From the NCBI GenBank assembly GCA_964625855.1, contig CAZVFC010000007.1, positions 172,804 to 236,803 of the forward strand: a DNA stretch of 64,000 nt. The letters are read 5' to 3'. Positions 17,798-26,729 of the stretch are shown piece by piece (within the stretch, counting starts at the first letter, position 1; every line of letters starts with the position of its first letter). A program made the position numbers and the translations under genes. The notes below the pieces were generated by a model that did no database searches, was not told the DNA's origin, and saw nothing but the letters and a program-made list of their open reading frames with translations. The DNA comes from JAPLUA01 sp964625855. GTDB taxonomy: Bacteria; Verrucomicrobiota; Verrucomicrobiia; Limisphaerales; UBA8199.

Positions 17798-18257
17798 CGC
17801 ACGGTTCCGCCACGGCTCGCGGCCGCGCCTTCGCCGGCGTCGGGGCAGGAGACCGCGCCAGACCAGCACTAAACATTGCAGGGATAAGGAAATGTGTCGT
17901 TTGATGGGACGAATTTGGCCTGTGAATAACTCGTGAATAAGAGTTAATATGTTGTCCTCGCTACTTTTGACGATATTGCCTAAAACCATCGCTTGGGGCG
18001 AGGTTCTCGCCCTCTCGAATTGGGCTGCGAAAAGATGGTAAAGCGCACAAACCTTAACCGCGTTTGTAAGTTATTATTTCGCAGCGTGTTAAGTATTGAA
18101 TTTGGCTCAGAATGAACAGGAATCTCGGCAGGCTATTTGTGTTTTGTAAAGGGGTGTGCCAGAGGGCAAAGCAGGTTGCGGCTGAGGACTGTTCCAAGAG
18201 TGCGGTTAATGGGTAGGTGAATAAAACGCCCGAAAATCGGGCTTTCGGGACTTAGAA
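17798..18257. other. dnaA upstream region with candidate DnaA boxes (possible oriC)
   Basis: 460 bases without a gene. TGTGAATAA (17921-17929), CGTGAATAA (17932-17940) and GGTGAATAA (18216-18224) are minus-strand versions of TTATTCACN, one to two bases from the TTATCCACA consensus. The first two are spaced 11 bases apart, one helical turn. An AT-richer stretch with TAAGTTATTATT lies near 18065-18080. Adjacent dnaA and boxes suggest an origin or an autoregulatory site. The assignment is inferred. Confidence 0.4.
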
Positions 18258-19616
18258 ATGCAAGCCTCCGCGGAGAAGATTTGGGGCGCGGCACAGGAAC
18301 ATATTCGTTCCATGCTCAGCGCCGACACGTTTAATCTCTGGTTTGCTCCATTGCGCGCGTGCGGCCACGACCAGAACACGCTGACGCTGGAGGTGGCCAA
18401 CGATTTTTGTGAAGTCTGGCTCAGAGACAATTACCTGGGGCTGCTGCAAGACGTGCTCACGCTCACGTCGGGGCGGCAAATGCAGGTTAAGTTCAGGGTA
18501 GGAACTGGACAAGGGGCTACGATTGCCGCTCCTGCGGTTGAGCCGGACGCGAAAGCAGCCAAGGCCTCACCGGAGCGCAATACCATCAGCCATGACTTCG
18601 GGTTCAATCCGAAGAACACTTTCGACACTTTCGTCGTCGGCAACAACAATAACTTCGCCTGCGCTGCCGCCCAAGCGGTTGCCCAGGCACCCGGCAAATC
18701 GTATAACCCGCTATTCCTCTACGGCGGCGTTGGTTTAGGCAAGACGCACTTGCTCCACGCCATCGGCCACCATGTCGTCGGCCAGAAGAGGGGCGCCCGC
18801 GTTGCCTACGTGTCTTCGGAGAAATTCACCAACGAATACATTGACGGCATTCAAAACAACCAGCTCGCCCGGTTTCGGAAGAAATACCGGCAGACCGACG
18901 TGCTGCTGATTGACGACATCCAGTTCCTGGCCGGCAAAGAGCGGATTCAGGAGGAGTTCTTTCACACCTTCAATGCGTTGCACGAGGCGCACAAACAAAT
19001 CGTGCTGACCTGCGACCGGCCCGCGAGCGAAATCCAGAACCTCGAGCAGCGGCTGGTTTCCCGGTTCGAGTGGGGCCTGGTAACCGATCTGCAGCCGCCG
19101 GACGTTGAAATGCGCCTGGCGATTCTGCAGAAGAAGGCCCAAACCATGGGCGTGCAACTGCACGAGGACATCATGAACTTCCTGGCCAACCGGATCCGGA
19201 CCAACATCCGCCGGCTCGAGGGCGCGCTGATTCGCGTAGCCTCCTACGCCGCGCTGACCGGGAAGAAGCTTTCGGTCGAGGTAGTGGAAGGCCTGCTGCG
19301 GGAAATCCTGAATGAGGAAGGCCGTTACTCCGTCAATATTGACGTCATCCAGAAGAAAGTCGCCGAATATTTTGATATTAGGCTCGCGGACATGACCAGC
19401 AAGCGCCGGCCGGAGAGCATCGCCTTCCCACGGCAAGTGGCCATGTTCCTCGCCCGGCAGATGACGGACACCTCCCTCAGCGCCATCGGCGAAGCCTTCG
19501 GCGGTCGAGACCACGGCACCGTCCTGCACGCCTGCCGCTTGGTCAAAGACCGCATGGAAGTTGATGCGGAGGTGCGCCAGCACGTCAGCTACCTCGAAAA
19601 AGCGCTGATGCGCTAA
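18258..19616 (+). CDS. dnaA: Chromosomal replication initiator DnaA
   Basis: 452 residues with all four DnaA regions. Domain I is about 1-80, followed by a short linker. The AAA+ domain has Walker A GGVGLGKT at 156-163 and Walker B VLLIDDIQFL ending near 222. Domain IV shows the box-binding signature AFGGRDHGTVLHACRLV. It opens oriC and loads the helicase. The gene is not followed by dnaN, unlike in many bacteria; an ABC ATPase gene comes next. The ATG start gives a normal domain I; no clear Shine-Dalgarno is present. Confidence 0.98.
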   Translation: MQASAEKIWGAAQEHIRSMLSADTFNLWFAPLRACGHDQNTLTLEVANDFCEVWLRDNYLGLLQDVLTLTSGRQMQVKFRVGTGQGATIAAPAVEPDAKAAKASPERNTISHDFGFNPKNTFDTFVVGNNNNFACAAAQAVAQAPGKSYNPLFLYGGVGLGKTHLLHAIGHHVVGQKRGARVAYVSSEKFTNEYIDGIQNNQLARFRKKYRQTDVLLIDDIQFLAGKERIQEEFFHTFNALHEAHKQIVLTCDRPASEIQNLEQRLVSRFEWGLVTDLQPPDVEMRLAILQKKAQTMGVQLHEDIMNFLANRIRTNIRRLEGALIRVASYAALTGKKLSVEVVEGLLREILNEEGRYSVNIDVIQKKVAEYFDIRLADMTSKRRPESIAFPRQVAMFLARQMTDTSLSAIGEAFGGRDHGTVLHACRLVKDRMEVDAEVRQHVSYLEKALMR

Positions 19617-19701
19617 GGGCACCCCACGTTCCAAGGCCGCCATTTGGAAAAGCGATTCGGACTTCAGCTTTCGGATTCCGGAACTTGAGCTCGGTCGTCC
19701 C

Positions 19702-20679
19702 ATGCCTGTCATCGAAGTCAACGGTCTTACCAAGACCTTCCGCACCTACCGGAAGCAGCCTGGGTTTGCGGGAGCCGTCAAGGGCCTGTTTCGCCGGCGG
19801 TATGACCAAACCGTTGCGGTCAAGGATGTTGCGTTCTGCATCGAGCGGGGCGAACTGGTTGGATTCCTCGGGCCCAACGGCGCCGGCAAGACTACCACCC
19901 TCAAAATGCTGGCGGGCCTGCTCTATCCCACCAGCGGTTCGGCACGGGTGCTGGGTTACGTGCCTTGGCAACGCGACGACGGTTACCGCCGCCAATTCGC
20001 ATTGCTGCTCGGCCAGAAGAACCAACTCTGGTGGGACTTGCCCGCCCGCGAGTCGTTCGAGCTAAATGCTAGAATCTACGGCATCCCGGCTGCCACCTTG
20101 GAAAGGAGTGTCGGGGAAATGAGCGAACTGCTCACAGTCCGCGACAAGCTCAACGTCAGCGTGCGCGAACTCTCTCTGGGTGAACGCACGAAAATGGAGC
20201 TAATTGCCTCATTGCTCCACCAGCCTAAGGTCCTTTTCCTCGACGAGCCGACCATCGGCCTGGATGTGGTTTCCCAAAAGATCGTTCGCGAATTCCTGCG
20301 CGCCCACAACGCCAAGCAGAAGACCACCATCCTGCTCACCAGCCATTACATGACCGACATCCAGGAGTTGTGCGAGCGGGTTATTATCATTGACCACGGC
20401 ACCATCTTCTTCGATGGCCGCCTCAGCGAGGTCGTGGATCGCTTTGCCGACTCCAAGCTCATCACCATCCAATGCGAGGGCACGGCCAATCCCCCCGCCG
20501 CGAATCTGGTCAAATATGGCGAGATCGTGGACCAAAGCCCGGGCAGCATTCAACTCAAGGTCAAGCGGGACCGCGTCATCCCGGTCTGCAAGGCGCTGCT
20601 GGACGATCTGCCTGTCAGCGACATAGATATTCAGGAAGTCCCCATCGAGGAAGTCATCCGCCGCATCTTCGCACGCTGA
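19702..20679 (+). CDS. ABC transporter ATP-binding protein (ABC-2 exporter type)
   Basis: 325 residues. Walker A GPNGAGKT at 57-64 and Walker B LFLDEPTIGLD near 178-188 are intact. The signature motif is SLGERTKMEL instead of LSGGQ, a form typical of ATPases paired with ABC-2 type six-helix permeases (DUF990-like). An extended C-terminal domain (about 245-325) is also typical. The permease genes usually follow directly, but here 640 bases with a restriction-gene remnant and then metX follow. Either the partner is elsewhere or was lost. Substrate unknown. Confidence 0.9.
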   Translation: MPVIEVNGLTKTFRTYRKQPGFAGAVKGLFRRRYDQTVAVKDVAFCIERGELVGFLGPNGAGKTTTLKMLAGLLYPTSGSARVLGYVPWQRDDGYRRQFALLLGQKNQLWWDLPARESFELNARIYGIPAATLERSVGEMSELLTVRDKLNVSVRELSLGERTKMELIASLLHQPKVLFLDEPTIGLDVVSQKIVREFLRAHNAKQKTTILLTSHYMTDIQELCERVIIIDHGTIFFDGRLSEVVDRFADSKLITIQCEGTANPPAANLVKYGEIVDQSPGSIQLKVKRDRVIPVCKALLDDLPVSDIDIQEVPIEEVIRRIFAR

Positions 20680-20845
20680 TTGGGATCCACGGGCGAGGGG
20701 CGTCGGCAAGAAAGCGCGCGCCTCCTCGCCTGCCGCTGCCCTCCGGAGGCTGCCCGGCAGGGAGCATGAGTGTCCGGCCGGGACCCGAAGCCATTTCGGC
20801 TGACGAGTTCCCTGGGGCCGGCGTGGCGGACGCGCCGCGTGACGC

Positions 20846-20974
20846 GGGCTTGCTCGGCCGGGGACGAAAGGCAGGGTGGTGCTCATTGCCCGACTTCGGG
20901 CCGCCTTGGAGCGGTTGAATCCCGCGCTGCCGCCAGAGGCCATCACCGCCGGCATCTACACCGCAGTGAGCTGA
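20846..20974 (+). pseudogene. Remnant of type I restriction endonuclease subunit R (N-terminal part)
   Basis: In one frame the DNA encodes RVVLIARLRAALERLNP followed by ALPPEAITA and then a TGA at 20972-20974. This is the conserved N-terminal segment of HsdR-type proteins ('VVLxxRLRxALxRLNPxLPxEA'). The preceding residues (GLARPGTKG) fit the same region. Only about 40 residues remain out of roughly 1000, with no start codon. The rest of 20680-21318 shows no supported gene. It marks past loss of a restriction system. Confidence 0.5.
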
Positions 20975-21318
20975 CCGGAATCTACTTCAGGAGGTCTGTG
21001 ACGGTCGCCGCCTCCAGCACCAGCGTGCTGAACCTTGTGAGGCCGGGGCCAGCTCAATCAGTCTGTGGAAGCCTGGCTTCCCGAAACCGGAAGCAGGGCC
21101 TCCACCCATAAGGGTGACGACTCCCAGGAAAACGAACCAACGGAGTGCAAAATGCGCCTTGTACCCCTGTAACACAGGGAACGGGGTCAGACCGGACGCT
21201 CAGATTCCAGTCAAAGGAGGCGGGACAAAGCTGAAATGGGAAGGCGAAAATTGCAGCCGGCGGGGTGCGGATTCGGATTTGATCTGAGCGGGCGGAGCGC
21301 GTATAAGCAGGGCCTACT

Positions 21319-23127
21319 GTGAGCCAGAATCTCTTGGAAAGCAGCGACAGCGTCCGGCACGCCCGGCCGCTGCGCCATGTCCAGTCCGTCACCTTTGATC
21401 AAGCACTCGACCTGGAGCTGGGCGGGCGGCTGCCGAGTGTCACCGTGGCCTACGAAACCTACGGCCAGCTCAACGCGGCCCGGTCCAACGCCATCCTGGT
21501 CTGCCACGCCATCAGCGGCGACTCGCATGTGGCGCGGCACAACGACGAAGATGATCCCGGTTGGTGGGACATCATGGTCGGCCCGGGCAAGCCGATTGAT
21601 ACCAGCCGCTTCTTTGTCATCTGCCCTAATCTGCTCGGCGGCTGCCGCGGCACGACCGGACCGGGGAGCACGGACCCGGCAACCGGAAAACCCTACGGGC
21701 GGGACTTTCCCACGGTCACCATCCGTGACATGGTGGAGGCCCAGCGCCGGCTGCTGGATCACCTGGGCATCGGCCAATTGCTGGCGGTGGTGGGGGGCTC
21801 CCTGGGGGGGCACCAGGCGCTGACGTGGGCGACGCGGTTCCCGGAGCGGGTGCAGGCCGTGGTGCCGGTGGCTACCTCGGCGCGGCTGACCAGCCAGGCG
21901 CTGGCGTTTGATGTGGTCGGGCGCAACGCCATCCGGCGTGATCCCTACTATCACGGCGGGCAGTATTTCGGCGAGAAACGCACGCCGGAAGTCGGCCTGG
22001 CTATCGCACGCATGATCGGCCACATCACCTACTTGTCGCAGGAGGCGATGACCAAGAAGTTCGATGCCGACCGCCTCCGTCCGCGGGATGTCCCCACCAA
22101 CTTCGAGAAGATCTTCTCGGTCGGCTCCTATCTCGGCCACCAGGGCGACCGGTTTGTCGAGCGCTTCGATGCGAACACCTACATCACGCTCTCGATGGCC
22201 ATGGACCTCTTTGACCTCGGGAGCACGCCTGAGGAGCTGGCGGCCACCTTCCGGCGCGCGCCCTGCCGCTGGCTGGTCATCAGCTTCAGCAGCGATTGGC
22301 TGTTCCCTCCGGAGCAGTCGCGCGAGATTGTCAACGCCCTGATCGCCAGCCGGATTCCCGTCAGCTATTGCAACGTTCGGAGCGCCTGCGGCCATGACGC
22401 CTTTCTCCTGCCCGACGATTTCCCCATCTACGGCGAAATGATCCGCGCCTTCCTCAACAACGTGGCCGGTGGACAGGCCCCGCCAATCGCCGACGATGAC
22501 GAGGCAAGCGACGGTCCCACCAGCATCTTCCACCAGCACCGGCTGGACTATGACCGCATCGTCGAACTCACGCCCGCCGCCGCGAGCGTGCTGGACCTGG
22601 GCTGCGGTTCGGGGGCCCTGCTGGCGCGCCTCAAGGCGGAGAACCATCGCCACCTGATGGGCGTGGAACTGGACGAGCGGAAGATTCTGACCTGCGTCAG
22701 CCGCGGCCTCGATGTGGTCCAGGCCGACCTGAACAAGGGGCTCGGGGCCTTCGCGGATCAGGAATTTGACTGCGTGGTGCTGTCCCAAACCCTGCAAGCC
22801 GTCTATGACGTGGAAGGCGTCCTGACGGAAATGCTCCGCGTCGGCAAGAGCTGCATCGTCAGCATTCCCAACTTCGGCTACCGCCCGTTGCGGCAAATGT
22901 TGGCCGAGGAAGGCCGGGCCCCCAAATCCGGCGGCGTCCTGCACTACGAATGGTTCAACACGCCTAATGTCCGCTTCTTTACCCTGCTCGACTTTGAAGA
23001 CTTCTGCCGCCAGAAACAGATTCGCGTCCACCGCCGAATCGCGCTCGACACCGAGGCCGGCGCGGAAGTCTTTGACGACCCCAACCTGAACGCGGACCTG
23101 GCCATCTTCGTGATCAGCCGGAGCTGA
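21319..23127 (+). CDS. metX: Fused homoserine O-acetyltransferase (MetX) and MetW
   Basis: 602 residues, against about 370-390 for MetX alone. Residues about 15-385 are the alpha/beta-hydrolase MetX: Ser161 in GGSLGG, Asp326 in SDWLFPP and His359 in CGHDAFL form the triad, and PNLLGGCRGTTGP is the family signature. It acylates homoserine in methionine synthesis. Residues about 405-600 are MetW, with SAM-binding-like VLDLGCGSGALLARL at 424-438 and DVVQADLN. metX and metW are usually neighbouring genes; here they are one frame joined by an acidic linker (ADDDEASDG). The start is GTG at 21319. Acetyl versus succinyl specificity is not certain from sequence. Confidence 0.93.
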   Translation: MSQNLLESSDSVRHARPLRHVQSVTFDQALDLELGGRLPSVTVAYETYGQLNAARSNAILVCHAISGDSHVARHNDEDDPGWWDIMVGPGKPIDTSRFFVICPNLLGGCRGTTGPGSTDPATGKPYGRDFPTVTIRDMVEAQRRLLDHLGIGQLLAVVGGSLGGHQALTWATRFPERVQAVVPVATSARLTSQALAFDVVGRNAIRRDPYYHGGQYFGEKRTPEVGLAIARMIGHITYLSQEAMTKKFDADRLRPRDVPTNFEKIFSVGSYLGHQGDRFVERFDANTYITLSMAMDLFDLGSTPEELAATFRRAPCRWLVISFSSDWLFPPEQSREIVNALIASRIPVSYCNVRSACGHDAFLLPDDFPIYGEMIRAFLNNVAGGQAPPIADDDEASDGPTSIFHQHRLDYDRIVELTPAAASVLDLGCGSGALLARLKAENHRHLMGVELDERKILTCVSRGLDVVQADLNKGLGAFADQEFDCVVLSQTLQAVYDVEGVLTEMLRVGKSCIVSIPNFGYRPLRQMLAEEGRAPKSGGVLHYEWFNTPNVRFFTLLDFEDFCRQKQIRVHRRIALDTEAGAEVFDDPNLNADLAIFVISRS

Positions 23128-23182
23128 TACCCTGGATTCAAGAGCTGGCGCGCGGGCGTAGGGAGGCGTATTCTCCCGGTGT

Positions 23183-24373
23183 ATGCGCATCCTCCTGTTC
23201 AGCGGCAAGGGTGGCGTGGGCAAGACCAGCCTCTCGGCGGCGACCGGCACCCGCCTGGCGGAGCTGGGCTACCGCACGCTGGTGATGAGCGTGGACCCGG
23301 CGCATTCGCTGGCCGATGCCTTCGACCTGCGGTCCAGCCTCTTCAGCTCCAAGACCGCCGACCCCTATCCCATCGCGGACCGCCTCTGGATTCATGAGGT
23401 CAACATCCAGAAAGAGATCAAGCGCCACTGGCACCGGATCTGGTCCTACATCAGCTCACTGTTGCACACCTCGGGCCTGAGTGAAGTCGAGGCCGAGGAG
23501 ATGGCGATCTTCCCCGGCATGGAGGAGTTGAGCGCCCTGCTCTACGTCAACGAGTGGCAGAAGGAGAAGCGCTACGACGTAATCGTGCTCGACTGCGCGC
23601 CGACCGGGGAGAGCCTGAGGTTCGTTTCGATGCCGACCACCATGAAGTGGTACATGGCGCATATCTTCCCCGTGCAGCGCGGGCTGCTCCGGGCGGTACG
23701 CCCGATCGCCAACCGGGTGGCCCCGTTCGAGCTGCCGCCCGACAGCTACTTCGCCAGCGTGAAAGACCTCTTCGACCGCATCGAAGGCATAGACGAATTG
23801 CTGGCCGACCCGCGCATGACCAGCGTGCGGCTGGTCACCAACGCCGAGAAGATGGTGGTCCGGGAAACCCAGCGCGCATTCGTCTATTTCTCGCTGCACG
23901 GCCTGACGGTGGACCAGGTACTGGTCAACCGCGTGCTGCCCGCGGAGGTCGAAGACGATTTCTTCCGCGAGTGGCGTCGCACCCAGGAGAAGTTCCTCAA
24001 GGAGGTGGAGGACTATTTCGCCCCGGTGCCCATGCGGACGGTGCCGCTGTTTCGGCATGAGGTGCTGGGCCTGGAACGGCTGCGCGAGCTGGCGGGCGAG
24101 TTGTTCCGCCACAACGAAGACCCGGCGGCGGTCACCCGCACGGAGCGGCCCTATTCCTTCCGCAAGCGCAACGGCGTGTATGAGGTGCGGCTCCAGGCGC
24201 CTTTCGCCGCCAAAGGCGAGGTCGGGCTGTTCAAGAAAGGCGAGGAACTGGTTATCGAGGTCGGGGCGGTGCGCCGGCATGTGGGTTTGCCCAGCTCGAT
24301 GAGCGGGCTGTCGCCGGTTCGGGCGCGCCTGGACGATGGCATGTTGGTAGTGGAACTGCGGGAGACGTTATGA
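23183..24373 (+). CDS. ArsA/GET3-family ATPase with C-terminal HSP20-like domain
   Basis: 396 residues. A deviant Walker A GKGGVGKT is at 8-15, followed by switch regions VDPAHSLADAF and VLDCAPTGESLR. Residues about 310-396 (YSFRKRNGVYEVRLQAPF onward) form a small beta-sandwich like the ArsA_HSP20 domain. These single-domain homologues occur without arsenite pump genes in cyanobacteria and other phyla, and none of arsB, arsC or arsR is nearby. A role in protein targeting or chaperoning is possible. The next gene overlaps its stop (ATGA), so the two are translationally coupled. Confidence 0.9.
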   Translation: MRILLFSGKGGVGKTSLSAATGTRLAELGYRTLVMSVDPAHSLADAFDLRSSLFSSKTADPYPIADRLWIHEVNIQKEIKRHWHRIWSYISSLLHTSGLSEVEAEEMAIFPGMEELSALLYVNEWQKEKRYDVIVLDCAPTGESLRFVSMPTTMKWYMAHIFPVQRGLLRAVRPIANRVAPFELPPDSYFASVKDLFDRIEGIDELLADPRMTSVRLVTNAEKMVVRETQRAFVYFSLHGLTVDQVLVNRVLPAEVEDDFFREWRRTQEKFLKEVEDYFAPVPMRTVPLFRHEVLGLERLRELAGELFRHNEDPAAVTRTERPYSFRKRNGVYEVRLQAPFAAKGEVGLFKKGEELVIEVGAVRRHVGLPSSMSGLSPVRARLDDGMLVVELRETL

Positions 24374-24603
24374 ATAACAAGACCAAGCGAAATCCAAAGA
24401 AGGCCGCCGGTCCGTGCCTGTGCGAAGGAGCGGGTCCGGCGCTGAGCGAGTTGTTGCGGCGGATGGCACCGTCCGCGGATGCCTGCCAGCATTTCGAGAC
24501 CGCCCGGCTGGAGTTTCTCAAGGGAATCCGGGCGGTGCTGGACGAGCGCATCGAGCAATGTTCTAAGCCCCGGGCGAAGGGCGAGAAGATCAGCGTGGAT
24601 TAA
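24370..24603 (+). CDS. Small conserved protein coupled to the ArsA-type ATPase
   Basis: 77 residues with no recognised family. The ATG overlaps the stop of the ATPase gene by four bases, strong support that it is real. The sequence has a basic N-terminus, two cysteines (PCLCEG), then an amphipathic helical region (FETARLEFLKGIRAVLDERIEQ). It may be a partner or regulator of the ATPase. There is no signal peptide. Confidence 0.75.
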   Translation: MNNKTKRNPKKAAGPCLCEGAGPALSELLRRMAPSADACQHFETARLEFLKGIRAVLDERIEQCSKPRAKGEKISVD

Positions 24604-24684
24604 CAGGCTCGCCGCCGGTTTCATGCCCGGCGTGGACATTCAGCGAATGCAAGGGCCGGGCACGCGGCCGGGGCGGAAGCCGGT

Positions 24685-26175
24685 TCAGGAGGCCACGCCC
24701 AGGTCGTCGAGCAGCAAGCGCGCGCTGATGCGGGCCGACTCGAAGATCACGGGCAGGCCGCTCCCCGGATGCGTGCCGCCGCCAACCAGATACAGCCGGT
24801 CGAACTCCTCGAACCGGTTGCGGGGGCGGAGGTGGAGCATCTGGCCGAGGTTGTGCGCCAGGTTGAAGGTGGCGCCCCGGTAAATGCCGACTTTGTTCTC
24901 CCAGTCATCCGGCGTTACGATGCGCTCGAAGCGGATGCGGCTCTCGATGCCCTTTAACCCAATCCGGCCAAGCTGTCGTAGCGCCACTTGTCGGTAACGC
25001 TCGCGCTCCTTGCCCCAATCAACATTCCGGTGCCGATGAGTGACCGGGACCAGCACGTAGAGCGCGCTGTGGCCGGGCGGCGCCATTGTATCATCCGTGC
25101 GGCACGGGTTCTCCACGTAGAACGACGGGTCTTCGGTAAGCACATGCCGGTTCTCGATGTCCTCCAGGTTCTGCCGGTAGTCCCGCGCCATATAGATGTT
25201 GTGGTGCTGGAGCTGGTCGAAGCGGCCCTCGACGCCGAGATAGAGCATAAAGGTCGAGCAGGAGAAACGTTTGCCGGCGATGGCCTCGTCGGTCCACTTG
25301 CGGCGCAGCGGGGCAGGGATCAAGGTCGTCATCGCGTGACCGAAATCAGCGTTGACCACAACAGCGTCGGCGCGAGTTTCGCCACCGGCAGTCCGCACGC
25401 CAACAGCGCGACGTCCGTTGAAGAGGACTTCCTGCACGGGCTCATCGAGCCGGACAGTGGCCCCCAACTCGGTGGCCACGCGCGCCATGCCGTGCGTGAG
25501 CGCGTTGCAGCCGCCCACGGGGTGCCAGATGCCGTATTCATACTCCAGGAAGGAGAGGATCGAGAACAGGCTGGGGCACTGGAACGGCGACATGCCCAGA
25601 TACTTCGACTGGAACGTGAACGCCAGTTGCAGGCGCGGGTCGCTGAAATAGCCCGCCAGTTCGGCATGCAGCGATTTCCACGGCTTGAGATACGGCAGCA
25701 CAGCCAGCAGCCGGGCTTGCAGCAGGTCGCCCCACGCAAGAAAGGGCGTCTGCAGGCACGGAGCGAACTTCTCCAGCTTCACCCGGTTGTAGGCCATAAA
25801 TTGCCGGAACTGCGGCCCGTCCGCCGGCGCCAGTTTGGCAATCTCAGCGACCATGCGCTCGATATCTGAGGAGCACAGCAGCTCGCCGCCCGCGCCGAAA
25901 ATGAGCCGGTACTGCGGGTCGAGCCTCTTCATCGGCACCTCGCGGTACATGTCGCGCCCGACCGCCTTGAAAATCTCCTCCAGGATTTGTGGATAGAGGA
26001 AGAAGGTCGGCCCGAGATCGAAGCGGTAGCCGTCGCTTTCGATGGCCGAGGTCCGCCCGCCGACACGCGGTCCTTTCTCGATCACGGTGACTTCCAAGCC
26101 GGCCTTGGCCAGCAACATCGCGGTCGCCAACCCGCCTGGCCCCGCGCCGATAATGATCACGCGCTGCTGCGACAT
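24685..26175 (-). CDS. crtI: Phytoene desaturase-family (CrtI/CrtN type) flavoprotein
   Basis: 496 residues. The N-terminal dinucleotide-binding motif is VIIIGAGPGGLATAM with a glutamate (IEKG) for FAD ribose. The C-terminal family signature is LYLVGGGTHPGSGLPVIFESA. It dehydrogenates a carotenoid precursor in the membrane, using FAD. CrtI (C40 phytoene), CrtN (C30 diapophytoene) and CrtD-like enzymes are not separable here; no phytoene synthase gene is nearby. Convergent with the small ATPase-partner gene. The ATG at 26175 gives a normal N-terminus. Confidence 0.9.
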   Translation of the reverse strand: MSQQRVIIIGAGPGGLATAMLLAKAGLEVTVIEKGPRVGGRTSAIESDGYRFDLGPTFFLYPQILEEIFKAVGRDMYREVPMKRLDPQYRLIFGAGGELLCSSDIERMVAEIAKLAPADGPQFRQFMAYNRVKLEKFAPCLQTPFLAWGDLLQARLLAVLPYLKPWKSLHAELAGYFSDPRLQLAFTFQSKYLGMSPFQCPSLFSILSFLEYEYGIWHPVGGCNALTHGMARVATELGATVRLDEPVQEVLFNGRRAVGVRTAGGETRADAVVVNADFGHAMTTLIPAPLRRKWTDEAIAGKRFSCSTFMLYLGVEGRFDQLQHHNIYMARDYRQNLEDIENRHVLTEDPSFYVENPCRTDDTMAPPGHSALYVLVPVTHRHRNVDWGKERERYRQVALRQLGRIGLKGIESRIRFERIVTPDDWENKVGIYRGATFNLAHNLGQMLHLRPRNRFEEFDRLYLVGGGTHPGSGLPVIFESARISARLLLDDLGVAS

Positions 26176-26367
26176 GCAGCTCTACTTATCGAGACCAGGG
26201 GCTTTTGGCAAGCCCAGCCTAAGGCTCCAGCGCCGGGCCGCCAGGACCATGGACTGAGTGCCGCGCGTGAGCGCCGGGTGTCGCCCGCCCGCCGTTATCG
26301 TTAATGCTAGCAACCCCGCCCGCCCCAGCCAAGGGCAGCTTTGCCCAACCGCGCGCCATGCGCCAGC

Positions 26368-26450
26368 GATGCACCAGCGATGCACGAGCGATGCACACCG
26401 GACGGGCTCGTGTGCATCGCTGGTGCATCGCTGGTGCATCGCTGGTGCAT
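26368..26450. repeat. Inverted array of 11-bp GATGCACCAGC repeats, array B
   Basis: Units at 26368-26378 (GATGCACCAGC), 26379-26389 (GATGCACGAGC) and 26390-26401 (GATGCACACCGG) face reverse-complement units at 26410-26450 (GTGTGCATC, then GCTGGTGCATC repeated). The unit, length and central ACACCGG/GTGTGC are shared with array A at 12378-12470, but the variable bases differ between arrays while agreeing within each array, including between its two arms. It lies in the 554-base gap between divergent genes; nothing else is supported in 26176-26729. Confidence 0.85.
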
Positions 26451-26729
26451 TTGTGGTACACCTCCTGCGCGTGGAGGTGGCGAGGCTTGGCCGGCTGGGG
26501 AGGGATGTGGAGTGGAGGATGGACTTCCGGCACTGCGGGCGAACGGCAGTACCGCCGGGGTGCAGACGGGTAGTCTGTGCCCTTACACGCCCGGCGTCGT
26601 TGGGGGGTGCTGCCAGGATGCGCCCGCTCTACGGAGCGCAGGACAGGGCCGGGAGTTTTTGCTTTTCAGCCTGCATCTTAACCGGCAGATTGCGGCCTGA
26701 AATTCGGGAACAGCAACAACAAGACTCTT

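Noticed and set aside
20987..21175. 62-residue minus-strand frame with a hydrophobic start
   Set aside because: The first 30 residues look signal-like but the rest is Arg/Trp-rich noise, and there is no start-site support or neighbour link.
21120..21318. SAM riboswitch before metX
   Set aside because: The leader has some inverted repeats and a GGGAACGGGGTCAGACCGG segment, but none of the conserved SAM-I or SAM-II core sequences could be matched.
21211..23250. 679-residue open frame on the minus strand
   Set aside because: It lies opposite metX-metW, which has full family motifs. The antisense frame has shadow composition (many His, Gln, Arg and Ala) and no domain.
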